Under the pieces are notes generated by a model. The model made no database searches and was not told the origin of the DNA. It saw nothing but the letters and a program-made list of their open reading frames with translations. From an uncultured Solobacterium sp. (GTDB taxonomy: Bacteria; Bacillota_I; Bacilli_A; Erysipelotrichales; Erysipelotrichaceae), in assembly GCA_938041275.1 (NCBI GenBank), contig CALISH010000079.1:1-47269 (forward strand): a DNA stretch of 47,269 nt, in the 5' to 3' direction. Below are positions 32,546 to 41,848 of this stretch, in pieces. Positions within the stretch are counted from its first letter, which is position 1; every line of letters begins with the position of its first letter. Made by a program: the position numbers and the translations under genes.

Positions 32546-33100
32546 ATGTCGGAAATTACAGAAAGACTCGATAACTTAAAAGAAACGATTCAGAAAGATG
32601 ATTTTCTACAAGGAAAAGGTTTAAGCAACGAAGTGAATATTCGTATGTTTTGTTACGATTCTAAAGACGAAATGTCAGTAAGACATTTCACAGAACTACT
32701 AAAAAACGAATCATTAAAATGCAATATTCAAATCGTGGATTTATACGAAACATTTTTATCGATTTGCAAAGATAAGCGGATTTTAGATAGAATTCCTCAA
32801 CTGGGAATAAGAAGAGGGAAAGAGTTTTTAGAAAAGCAATTTGAAAAAACATGTGATGCGAAAACATATGCCAAAAAGATAATTGATAATTTTGGTGAAG
32901 ATAAGGAATTGTTACTTATTACTGGAGTTGGAAAAGCATTTCCATTTATAAGAGTACATGCTTTACTAAATGCTTTACAAGAAGATATGAATGATAAGCC
33001 AATCGTTGTTTTGTATCCAGGAACATTTGATGGACATTGCGTTAAATTATTTAATCAGTTAAAACCAAATGAATATTATCGTGCATTCAACATGATATAA
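32546..33100 (+). CDS. brxB: BREX protein BrxB (DUF1788)
   Basis: A 184-residue protein matching BrxB: short N-terminal helix (MSEITERLDNLKETI), RMFCYDSKDEM, then ELLLITGVGKAFPFIRVHALLNAL and PIVVLYPGTFDG (the most conserved part) and the ending YYRAFNMI. The ATG at 32546 follows AAGGAGG at the right spacing; the longer frame would overlap brxA. BrxB is needed for both host methylation and phage exclusion in studied type 1 systems and probably bridges other Brx proteins. A GGAGAGAGG site lies between it and brxC. Confidence 0.92.
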   Translation: MSEITERLDNLKETIQKDDFLQGKGLSNEVNIRMFCYDSKDEMSVRHFTELLKNESLKCNIQIVDLYETFLSICKDKRILDRIPQLGIRRGKEFLEKQFEKTCDAKTYAKKIIDNFGEDKELLLITGVGKAFPFIRVHALLNALQEDMNDKPIVVLYPGTFDGHCVKLFNQLKPNEYYRAFNMI

Positions 33101-33113
33101 GGAGAGAGGGACT

Positions 33114-36100
33114 ATGAAAATTAAAGAGATGTTTAGAGATGACATTGATCGTACGATTAATGGTGTTGTTCAAGTAGAACAAGGAAAAGAAGATGTAATA
33201 GAACAAGAAGTTAAAGAATATGTTGTTACAAAAGAATTAAAAAAACATTTCACTAAATTTTTTAATGAATATAGTGAATCGTTTCATACACCTACTGACA
33301 ATGTTGGTGTATGGATTACTGGTTTCTTCGGTAGTGGTAAATCACACTTTTTAAAGATGCTTTCTTATTTGCTAGAAAATAAGAAAATTGGAAATAAAAA
33401 TACAGTTGATTATTTTGAAGAAAAATTTGATGATGAAGCGACTTTCATGAATGTAAGAACAGCAACTCAAGTTCCTACAGAAACAATTCTTTTCAATATC
33501 GATGTGGAAGGTTCTATGCATAAAGATGATACAGCGGTATTAAAAGTGTTTGCCAAAGTATTCTATGATCATTTAGGTTTTTATGGAAACGATTTAAAAC
33601 TAGCTAAATTGGAACAATTTATTACCAAGCAAGGTAAAATGGATGCTTTTAAGTCCGCTTATGAAGAAATAAATGGTGAATCTTGGATAGATACTCGTGC
33701 AGAATATCAATTTTTTGAACAAGATATTGTAGATGCTTTAGTTCAGGCAGATATCATGAATGAAACAACAGCTCAACATTGGTTTGATGGCACAGAAACA
33801 GCTGATATTTCTATTGGTCAATTGGTGGATGAAATCAAGGCTTATGTAGATACAAAACCAAAAGGTTTCCGTTTATTATTTATGATTGATGAAGCTGGAC
33901 AATATATTGGAACAAATACAAGTATGTTGCTTAATTTACAATCATTAATTGAAAAGTTAGGTTCTGTTTGTCGAGGACAAGTATGGATTGTTGCGACTGG
34001 ACAAGAAGCATTAGATGAAATGATTAAGGTACGTGCCGATGAATTTTCACGTATCATGGCTCGTTTCGCAATTCGTTTAAGTTTAACTTCTTCTTCGGTT
34101 GGTGAGGTTATTGAAAAGCGTTTACTTACAAAAACAGATGAAGCAAACTCTATCTTGAATAGTGTGTATGAGAATAATGGAAATGTCTTAAGCAATCTAT
34201 ATGCATTTGATACTGATGTCAAAGATATTAAAGGTTATACATCAGAAGATGAATTTACTCGTATATTCCCTTTTGTACCTTATCAATTTACAATCATGCA
34301 AAAAGTATTTAACGAAATACGTAAACATGGTCATGCCGGTAAACATCAATCAAGCGGTGAAAGATCCATGCTTAATGGATTCCAAGAATCTGCTCAGCAT
34401 ATTGAAAACAACAATGAATTAACATTGGTTCCTATGTATGCTTTCTATGATACATTACACAGTTTCTTAGATACTTCGGTTCGTTCTGTAATTGAAAGAG
34501 CAGAAAAAGCTGCCAATAATGGAGATGGATTAACAGAAGAAGACGTTAATTTATTAAAACTATTATATTTAATTCGTTATATTGATGATATTAAATCCAA
34601 TATTGAAAACTTAACGATCTTAATGGCAGATACTATTACTGTAGATAAGATTGTATTAAGAGGTAAAGTTGTAGAATCATTAGAACGTCTTCAAAAGCAA
34701 AATTATATTTCTAGAAATGGCGACATATATCAATTCTTAACAGATGAAGAACAAGATATTGCTCGTGAAATCAGCAATCAAACAGTTGATGCAGCGAATG
34801 TAATCAGTCAAATCTGTAAGACAATTTTTGATGATATTTATACTACAAAGAAATACAGATACACAAAGAATGGCTATCAATATGATTTTGATTTTGATAA
34901 GTCTGTTGACGAACAAAATCATGGTATTACTACAGGTGGAATGAAACTTCGCTTTGTAACAGAAGCTAATGATGCAAATGAATTAAAACTAATTACGAAT
35001 TCAAAAGATTATGAAGCAATTTGTAAGTTATCAAATGAATATTCTGTTTTTAGTGATCTTGAAAATGTATTAAAGATTGATAAATTCATTAAACAAAAGA
35101 ACGTAAATCAATTACCACAATCTATTCAAGATATTATAACGAATAAACAAAGAGAAGCTCGTCGCCTTCAAAATGAAGCTAAAGAGAAATTAAGTGAAGC
35201 TATTATAAAAGGAAAGTTCTATATTGATGGTGCAGTCGTAAATTTATCTGATACTAGTGTAAAAGCTGTTTTAGATAATGCTTTGGAAACTTTAGTTGAA
35301 CATACGTATTCAGGCTTATCATTAATTGATGACCAAGCAAGCAGCGAAGCAGATATTCGTGCTCTTTTAAAAGGTGAAGTAGCAGAACTTGAAGGCATCG
35401 AATCAAATAAACAGGCTTGTGAAGAAGTATATAACTATTTAGATTCTAGTGCAGCAATGGGTCTTCATTTTACTATGACAGATATTCAATCACGCTATCA
35501 AGATATTCCATATGGTTGGAGAGAGATTGATGTAGCCTATGTTGTCGCAAAATTGATTTATGATCAAAAGGTTACAATCAAGCATTCTGGTCAAACGATT
35601 CAACCCACAGATTACCAATTAATTGATTTCTTACGTAAAAAGTCAGAAACAAGTTCTACAAGTATATCTATTCGTGAAACAATTTCTGCTTCTAAAATGA
35701 AGAAAGTAAAAGATATTCTAAAAGAATATTTTGATGTCATGGATATTCCTTCAAACGAAGATGATTTGGTCCGATTTGTTGTAAACAAATTTAGCGAAGA
35801 AAAAGTAAATTTAGAAAAGATGAATGACCAAAATACATCTGTTGTACATCCTGGTTCTCAAGAGATTTCAAACGCATTAAGTATAATCAAAAAAGTACTA
35901 TTAGCTCAAAACGATAACATTGCATTAGTGGATACAATTTGTAATTTAGAAGATGATTTACTCGATAGTAAAGAAGATATGCAATCTGTTAAAAACTTCT
36001 ATGCTACACAAATTAAATTATTTGATAATGCGGTGTCTTTAAAACATGAAGTTGAATACAATGAAAAGGATTATTTAATGAGTATTCCTGAAATTGAAGG

Positions 36101-36644
36101 TGCAATAGATACAATTAAAGACATTACAAAAATCACAAACAACTTTAGATATAATCGTTTACCTGAGTTAAATGATTGCATCTCTGTAATTAATACAGAA
36201 AGAAATAAGGTTGTTGAAACTAAAAAACAAGAAGTTATTAAATTGATTGATGATTGTTATAACGAAGTGTCTTTAAAAGCTAATAGTAATGAAAAATTAC
36301 AAGCTTCTTTCGATAATGCAAAACAACAATTTGATACTAAAAAACAAGAAACAGATCGTATTGATAGTTTGGTTGTATTGGATGCGAAAAAGAATATGAT
36401 TGTTAGTTTGAAAGATACAATCATAAACAAAATGGATTCTATTTTAAATCAAGAAGTAAGTCCAAGTTCACCTAGCGCACCTGTTCAACCTGTTTCAAAG
36501 AAAAAGGTTAGAGAAATACAAAGAGTGGTTGTATTTAACCAGGCAAGTTTAGCAAACGCACAAGATGTTGATGAATATCTTGCGAAAATTAAAAGTAAAT
36601 TACTAAGTTATATAAATGATGATGAAGAAATAAAAATCAAGTAG
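33114..36644 (+). CDS. brxC: BREX ATPase BrxC
   Basis: A 1176-residue P-loop ATPase. Walker A is GFFGSGKSH at residues 70-78, and Walker B is FRLLFMIDEAGQYIG at about 250-264, followed by VWIVATGQEALDEM (sensor-like). The middle and C-terminal parts are helical with coiled-coil-like stretches (about 1010-1110, rich in Lys, Glu and Gln). The length and order fit BrxC of type 1 BREX. It is required for methylation and exclusion and may load or move the complex on DNA. The gene begins 13 bp after brxB and ends 15 bp before pglX. Confidence 0.95.
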   Translation: MKIKEMFRDDIDRTINGVVQVEQGKEDVIEQEVKEYVVTKELKKHFTKFFNEYSESFHTPTDNVGVWITGFFGSGKSHFLKMLSYLLENKKIGNKNTVDYFEEKFDDEATFMNVRTATQVPTETILFNIDVEGSMHKDDTAVLKVFAKVFYDHLGFYGNDLKLAKLEQFITKQGKMDAFKSAYEEINGESWIDTRAEYQFFEQDIVDALVQADIMNETTAQHWFDGTETADISIGQLVDEIKAYVDTKPKGFRLLFMIDEAGQYIGTNTSMLLNLQSLIEKLGSVCRGQVWIVATGQEALDEMIKVRADEFSRIMARFAIRLSLTSSSVGEVIEKRLLTKTDEANSILNSVYENNGNVLSNLYAFDTDVKDIKGYTSEDEFTRIFPFVPYQFTIMQKVFNEIRKHGHAGKHQSSGERSMLNGFQESAQHIENNNELTLVPMYAFYDTLHSFLDTSVRSVIERAEKAANNGDGLTEEDVNLLKLLYLIRYIDDIKSNIENLTILMADTITVDKIVLRGKVVESLERLQKQNYISRNGDIYQFLTDEEQDIAREISNQTVDAANVISQICKTIFDDIYTTKKYRYTKNGYQYDFDFDKSVDEQNHGITTGGMKLRFVTEANDANELKLITNSKDYEAICKLSNEYSVFSDLENVLKIDKFIKQKNVNQLPQSIQDIITNKQREARRLQNEAKEKLSEAIIKGKFYIDGAVVNLSDTSVKAVLDNALETLVEHTYSGLSLIDDQASSEADIRALLKGEVAELEGIESNKQACEEVYNYLDSSAAMGLHFTMTDIQSRYQDIPYGWREIDVAYVVAKLIYDQKVTIKHSGQTIQPTDYQLIDFLRKKSETSSTSISIRETISASKMKKVKDILKEYFDVMDIPSNEDDLVRFVVNKFSEEKVNLEKMNDQNTSVVHPGSQEISNALSIIKKVLLAQNDNIALVDTICNLEDDLLDSKEDMQSVKNFYATQIKLFDNAVSLKHEVEYNEKDYLMSIPEIEGAIDTIKDITKITNNFRYNRLPELNDCISVINTERNKVVETKKQEVIKLIDDCYNEVSLKANSNEKLQASFDNAKQQFDTKKQETDRIDSLVVLDAKKNMIVSLKDTIINKMDSILNQEVSPSSPSAPVQPVSKKKVREIQRVVVFNQASLANAQDVDEYLAKIKSKLLSYINDDEEIKIK

Positions 36645-36659
36645 AAGGGATAATTACTT

Positions 36660-39600
36660 ATGAATAAAACCGCAATAAAGAACTATGCTGTATGGGCAAG
36701 AAATGAGTTAATCAAACAAGTGACTCAAAAAGCATATGAATATGAAGTAACAAAAGATAGTGTTCCTAGTTTAAATACTATTTCGGTAAATGGAAGACTA
36801 TTATCTAATGATGAAAAGAATCAAATAAATGATTTAATAGTGCAAGTAAATAAGTATGGTTTTATTCATGTAGTAGAAGAGATTGCCTATACTTGGTTTA
36901 ATAGATTCATCGCATTAAGATATATGGAAGTAAATAATTATCTTCCTCAAAAAGTAAGAATCTTTACGAATGAGAATAATGGGTTTAAACCAGAAATCTT
37001 AACAGAAGCAATCCATCTAGATTTAGATAATTTAGATAAACAAAAAGTATTTGATTATATACAAAACAATAATCAAGAAGATTTATACAAATATCTTTTA
37101 TTAACAATTTGTAATGATATGAATAAGTATCTTCCTGATATGTTTACTTCAATTAAAGACTACAAGGCTTTATTATTGCCTGATAATCTATTAAAAGAAA
37201 ATAGTGTACTAGATAGATTAATTAAAGACATTGATGAGGATAGTTTTAAAGATCAAGTACAAATTATAGGCTGGATGTATCAGTACTATAACTCTGAATT
37301 AAAAAATATCGTAATGAAGAAGAAGGAATATTCTAAAGATGATATTCCTGCAGTTACGCAATTATTCACTCCTGATTGGATTGTTAGATACATGGTTGAA
37401 AACTCTTTAGGAAGACTTTGGATTGATGGACATCCTAACTTTAATCATGATAATTGGAAATACTATCTAGAAGAAGCGAAACAAGAGCCAGAAGTTGTTG
37501 AACAATTAAATAAGATAAAAGAAGAACACGAAAAGTTAAAACCAGAAGATATTAAAGTATTAGAACCATGTATGGGTTCTGGCCATATCTTGGTTTATGC
37601 TTTTGATGTACTTATGGATGTTTATAGAGATGCAGGATATTCTGATAGAGATGCAGCACAATCTATTCTAGAGAATAACTTATATGGATTAGAATTAGAT
37701 GAACGTGCATATCATCTTGCATACTTCGCCTTAATGATGAAAGCAAGATCATTTAATAGAAGAATTCTATCTAAAGAAACAAAAGTAAATGTATTAGAAA
37801 TTAGAGAATCTTCACCATTAAAGAAAGAACATAAGCAATATTTAGATAAATACGTAGATTTAGCTACTTACTTAGTTGATTCTTTTAAAGATGCAAAAGA
37901 ACTAGGATCTATTATTAATCTAGATTGTACTTTAGAACAATTAGATGAATTAAATACTTATTTAAACGACTTAAAAGATAAATCTGAATCATTTGGACTT
38001 GTTGAACAAACAGAAATACTAGAATTAATAGATATAATAAAACCATTAATTAAACAAGCAATACTACTTGTACAAAAATACGATTCAGTAATTACAAATC
38101 CACCTTATATGGCACCTAATGGATTAGAAAAAGTTTATGTACAAAAACATTATCCAGATTCAAAATCTGATTTGTTCGCAGTATTTATTGAAAAGTGTCG
38201 TAATTTAACTAAAAAGAATGCTTATCAAGCAATGATTACGATGCATTCTTGGATGTTCTTATCTAGCTATGAAAAGTTAAGGAGCAAATTACTTATCAAT
38301 AATACAATCATTAATATGGCTCATTTAGGCGCTAGAGCTTTTGATGAAATTGGTGGAGAAGTCGTACAAACAACATCTTTTATTCTTCAAAATAAATATA
38401 TTAAAAAATACCAAACTAAATTTAAGAGATTAGTTGATTATAATTCACAAAATTTAAAGGAAGAGTGGTACTTAAAAGAAGGAAATTTATATGTTACTTC
38501 TTCAAATAATTTTAGTAAGATTTCTGGGATCCCTGTGGCTTATTGGGTTAAAGAGAATTTCTTATTGATATTTGAAAATCAATCATTAAACGATTTGTGT
38601 GAAATTAAGCAAGGACTAGCTACTTGTAATAACAATCTATTTTTAAGATTATGGTTTGAAGTAAAAAATAGCAATATATTTTATGATTGTAAGACTCAAT
38701 ATGAATCTATCGAAAGTAATAAAAAATGGTATCCGTATAATAAAGGCGGTGAATTTAGAAAATGGTTTGGTAATAACTGCTATTTGGTGAATTGGAAAAA
38801 TGGTGGTGTTGATATACATAAATATAATAAAATACCAATGTCTTTTAACGGAGCTCCAGTAAGAGCTAAACCATTTTATTTTAAACCTGGTATTACATAT
38901 GGTTTGATTACAGGTGGATCATTTAGTGCACGAGATATTATTGGTGGGTTTATTTTTGATGTTGGTGGTTCGATGATATTTCCTAATGATAATCAAAAGC
39001 ATTATATCTTGGGCTTTTTAGGATCAAAATTGACAGATTATTTACTGAATATATTTAATCCAACAATAAATCATCAAGTTGGTGATATATCAAAACTTCC
39101 AATTGTTGTCAGTTCGTCAAAGAAGCCAGTAATTGAAAGAATTGTAAAAGAAACAATTTTGTTATCCAAATCAGATTGGGATTCGTTTGAAACATCTTGG
39201 GATTTTGAAATTCATCCATTAATCAAAAACCAAACAGGCACAATAGAAAAAGCTTTTGATTTATGGAATAAAGAATGTAACGATAGATTCAATACATTAA
39301 AATCTAATGAAGAAGAACTAAATAGAATCTTTATTGATATTTATGGATTACAAGATGAATTAGATCCATATGTAGAAGAAAAAGATGTAACTGTCCGTAA
39401 AGCGGATTTAACTAGAGATATTAAATCTTTAATTAGCTATGCTGTAGGTTGTATGTTTGGAAGATATTCTTTAGATGTGCAAGAATTGGCATATGCTGGA
39501 GGAGAGTTTGATAATAGTAAATATAAAACTTATCTTCCAGATACAGATAATATTATTCCAATCTGCGATGAAGAATACTTTGAAGATGATATAGTATCTA

Positions 39601-40136
39601 GATTTGTTGAATTTATTAAAGTTGTATACGGAGAAGAATCATTAGAAGAAAACTTACAATTTATAGCTAACGCATTAGGTGGAAGTGGTAATAGTAGAGG
39701 AGTATTAAGAAACTATTTCTTAAATGATTTCTTTAAAGACCACTGCAACACCTATCAAGTAACAGGTAGTGGTAAACGTCCTATTTATTGGCAATTTGAT
39801 AGTGGAAAGAATAATGGATTTAAAGCATTAATCTATATGCATAGATATACACCTGATTTAATTGCTAGACTTAGAACTACTTATATTCACCCTTTACAAT
39901 CAAGACTTCGAACACAAATTGATTTATTGAATAATCAAATTGATGGTACATCTAATACCGGTGAGAAAGTTAAGCTATCTAAACAATTAAAGAAATTAAA
40001 TAATCAATTGTTAGAACTTAATAAATACGAAGAAAAAGTACATCACTATGCAGATATGATGATTGATATTGATTTGGATGATGGTGTTAAAGTGAACTAT
40101 GATAAGTTTCAAGAGGTATTGACTAAACTAAAATAG
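36660..40136 (+). CDS. pglX: BREX adenine-specific DNA methyltransferase PglX
   Basis: A 1158-residue N6-adenine methyltransferase. The S-adenosylmethionine site is VLEPCMGSGHILVYAFDVL (about 301-319), and the catalytic motif IV is NPPY in SVITNPPYMAP (about 479-489). The C-terminal half (600-1158) would recognise the target; PglX marks one strand of a non-palindromic site so that host DNA is spared. A coiled-coil near the end (LRTQIDLLNNQIDG, KLSKQLKKLNNQL) is visible. The frame is intact over its whole length, with no sign of the phase-variable repeats or inversion sites seen in some BREX loci. Confidence 0.96.
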   Translation: MNKTAIKNYAVWARNELIKQVTQKAYEYEVTKDSVPSLNTISVNGRLLSNDEKNQINDLIVQVNKYGFIHVVEEIAYTWFNRFIALRYMEVNNYLPQKVRIFTNENNGFKPEILTEAIHLDLDNLDKQKVFDYIQNNNQEDLYKYLLLTICNDMNKYLPDMFTSIKDYKALLLPDNLLKENSVLDRLIKDIDEDSFKDQVQIIGWMYQYYNSELKNIVMKKKEYSKDDIPAVTQLFTPDWIVRYMVENSLGRLWIDGHPNFNHDNWKYYLEEAKQEPEVVEQLNKIKEEHEKLKPEDIKVLEPCMGSGHILVYAFDVLMDVYRDAGYSDRDAAQSILENNLYGLELDERAYHLAYFALMMKARSFNRRILSKETKVNVLEIRESSPLKKEHKQYLDKYVDLATYLVDSFKDAKELGSIINLDCTLEQLDELNTYLNDLKDKSESFGLVEQTEILELIDIIKPLIKQAILLVQKYDSVITNPPYMAPNGLEKVYVQKHYPDSKSDLFAVFIEKCRNLTKKNAYQAMITMHSWMFLSSYEKLRSKLLINNTIINMAHLGARAFDEIGGEVVQTTSFILQNKYIKKYQTKFKRLVDYNSQNLKEEWYLKEGNLYVTSSNNFSKISGIPVAYWVKENFLLIFENQSLNDLCEIKQGLATCNNNLFLRLWFEVKNSNIFYDCKTQYESIESNKKWYPYNKGGEFRKWFGNNCYLVNWKNGGVDIHKYNKIPMSFNGAPVRAKPFYFKPGITYGLITGGSFSARDIIGGFIFDVGGSMIFPNDNQKHYILGFLGSKLTDYLLNIFNPTINHQVGDISKLPIVVSSSKKPVIERIVKETILLSKSDWDSFETSWDFEIHPLIKNQTGTIEKAFDLWNKECNDRFNTLKSNEEELNRIFIDIYGLQDELDPYVEEKDVTVRKADLTRDIKSLISYAVGCMFGRYSLDVQELAYAGGEFDNSKYKTYLPDTDNIIPICDEEYFEDDIVSRFVEFIKVVYGEESLEENLQFIANALGGSGNSRGVLRNYFLNDFFKDHCNTYQVTGSGKRPIYWQFDSGKNNGFKALIYMHRYTPDLIARLRTTYIHPLQSRLRTQIDLLNNQIDGTSNTGEKVKLSKQLKKLNNQLLELNKYEEKVHHYADMMIDIDLDDGVKVNYDKFQEVLTKLK

Positions 40137-40150
40137 AATGGAGTAATAAA

Positions 40151-41833
40151 ATGGCTTTTAATGCAGAGCAAAAAAATATATATGAATTATTTAATCGAAA
40201 AACATATGGAATTCCAAGAAATCAACGAAGATATGTTTGGCAGGAAAGAAATTGGGAAGAGTTATTTGAAGATATAACTTATTCCATTACGTCAAATACA
40301 TCGAATTTTTTGGGCAGTTTTGTGTTAAAAGATGAAGGAAGAATAAACGGGTTACCAAATTTCACAATAATTGATGGTCAACAAAGGATCATTACATTAA
40401 CGTTATTTTTAGGAAGTATTTTATATTGGCTAAGAAAGAAAAAAATGGAAGATGATTTCTTAGGAACCAAATTATATGTATTTACACAAGATGATAAAGC
40501 TAGCGAAACGACAATTGTCAAATCGGAATATCATTCTTCACTTGAATCCATTATTAAATTAATTAGAGATATGGATGAACACGAATTTGAAAATGTTTCA
40601 GTAAGCAAGTTATTGGAGAAAGGAAGCCAAAATCCCAAAAAGGATAAAAGTATTATTTCGGCTTTTAAATATTACATAACCAAAATAGATGAATATTTAA
40701 AATTGAACGGTGATAATAATTATCTAATAAAACTTCGAGATGCTGTTGTGAATGTATCTTATATAAGCATTATTTCAACTTCGGAAGAAGATAGTTATAC
40801 GATTTTTGAAACTTTAAATGCACGTGGCACAGAATTAGAAGACCACGAACTATTGAAGAATTACATTATGAGATATATACAGCCTGAGATTAATAGGGAC
40901 AAGGCAAAAAGTATTTGGACAGATATGGAGATGCAGTTAGGAAATGATTTCGAAAAATTCATTAAACACTACTGTACTCACAGATGCAAGTACAAAACAA
41001 ATGGTGTATCAGCATATAAAACGATTCAAATGAACTTTAAGGGCAGAAATACTGAAGAATTATTAAATGATTTGCAAAAGAAAGCTTTTTATTACAGCAA
41101 ATTGATTAATCCACAAGAAAATTGTGAACACGATACTGTCGAATACAGAGTATTTTCATTCTTTAGAAAGAAAAGACAAGAACAATTACGCCCAGTTTTA
41201 TTGAGCATAATACATCATCATGAAATTGGTGATATGGAAGACAAATTATATGATGATACTTTGAGCTTTATATATAACTTTTATTTATGCTACAACATCA
41301 TTGGTGAAGAAAATTCCAATAAATTGACAAATGTTGTTTATAAATATGCTGAACAAATTGAAAATAAATACGAAGATAATCTACTAGTAGAGTTTTCGCA
41401 AAATTTAAAAGAAAAGCTTCCTAATAAGACAATTTTTCAAAACACATTTAAAAACATAGGATACTCAAAGTACAATTCTTTTTATGAAGGAGAGAAAAAC
41501 AAAGATAAAGTTCAAACAGTATTGGAAGTTTTAGAACGTTATCTGAATAATGGAATTTGTATGGATGATTTCACCATTGAACATGTGCTGAATGATAGTG
41601 AATGTAAAGAAAATGGCCAAATAGGAAATTTGATTCCACTAGAAGCAAATTTAAATCAAAATTTAAAGAACAAAGGTTATCAATTGAAAATTGAAAAATA
41701 TAGTGATTCCAATTTCAAAACTGCTAGAAATTTTTCGAAGAGATTTAATAAAAACGAATCATTTGATCCAAATAAAAGAACAGAGTATTTAGCAAACTTA
41801 TTCTACGAAAAAATTCTTGTTCTTGATAATTAA
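40151..41833 (+). CDS. GmrSD-type (DUF262-DUF1524) type IV restriction enzyme, BrxU-like
   Basis: A 560-residue single-chain GmrSD. The N-terminal DUF262 (GmrS) part starts with IPRNQRRYVWQERNW and has the nucleotide-handling IIDGQQRIITL (DGQQR at 75-79). TIFETLNARGTELEDHELLKNYIM (about 213-236) is the second DUF262 hallmark. The C-terminal DUF1524 (GmrD) nuclease has FTIEHVLND followed by GNLIPLEANLNQNLKNK, the His-Asn arrangement of HNH nucleases. Such enzymes cut phage DNA with modified (for example glucosylated) cytosines. It sits between pglX and pglZ with gaps of 14 and 15 bp, the same position as brxU in the pEFER plasmid BREX system. Confidence 0.9.
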   Translation: MAFNAEQKNIYELFNRKTYGIPRNQRRYVWQERNWEELFEDITYSITSNTSNFLGSFVLKDEGRINGLPNFTIIDGQQRIITLTLFLGSILYWLRKKKMEDDFLGTKLYVFTQDDKASETTIVKSEYHSSLESIIKLIRDMDEHEFENVSVSKLLEKGSQNPKKDKSIISAFKYYITKIDEYLKLNGDNNYLIKLRDAVVNVSYISIISTSEEDSYTIFETLNARGTELEDHELLKNYIMRYIQPEINRDKAKSIWTDMEMQLGNDFEKFIKHYCTHRCKYKTNGVSAYKTIQMNFKGRNTEELLNDLQKKAFYYSKLINPQENCEHDTVEYRVFSFFRKKRQEQLRPVLLSIIHHHEIGDMEDKLYDDTLSFIYNFYLCYNIIGEENSNKLTNVVYKYAEQIENKYEDNLLVEFSQNLKEKLPNKTIFQNTFKNIGYSKYNSFYEGEKNKDKVQTVLEVLERYLNNGICMDDFTIEHVLNDSECKENGQIGNLIPLEANLNQNLKNKGYQLKIEKYSDSNFKTARNFSKRFNKNESFDPNKRTEYLANLFYEKILVLDN

Positions 41834-41848
41834 TTAAGGAGGTTTGGT

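Noticed and set aside
36660..40136. Possible phase variation of pglX
   Set aside because: No long homopolymer or tandem repeat, no inverted partial pglX copy and no recombinase gene in the window.
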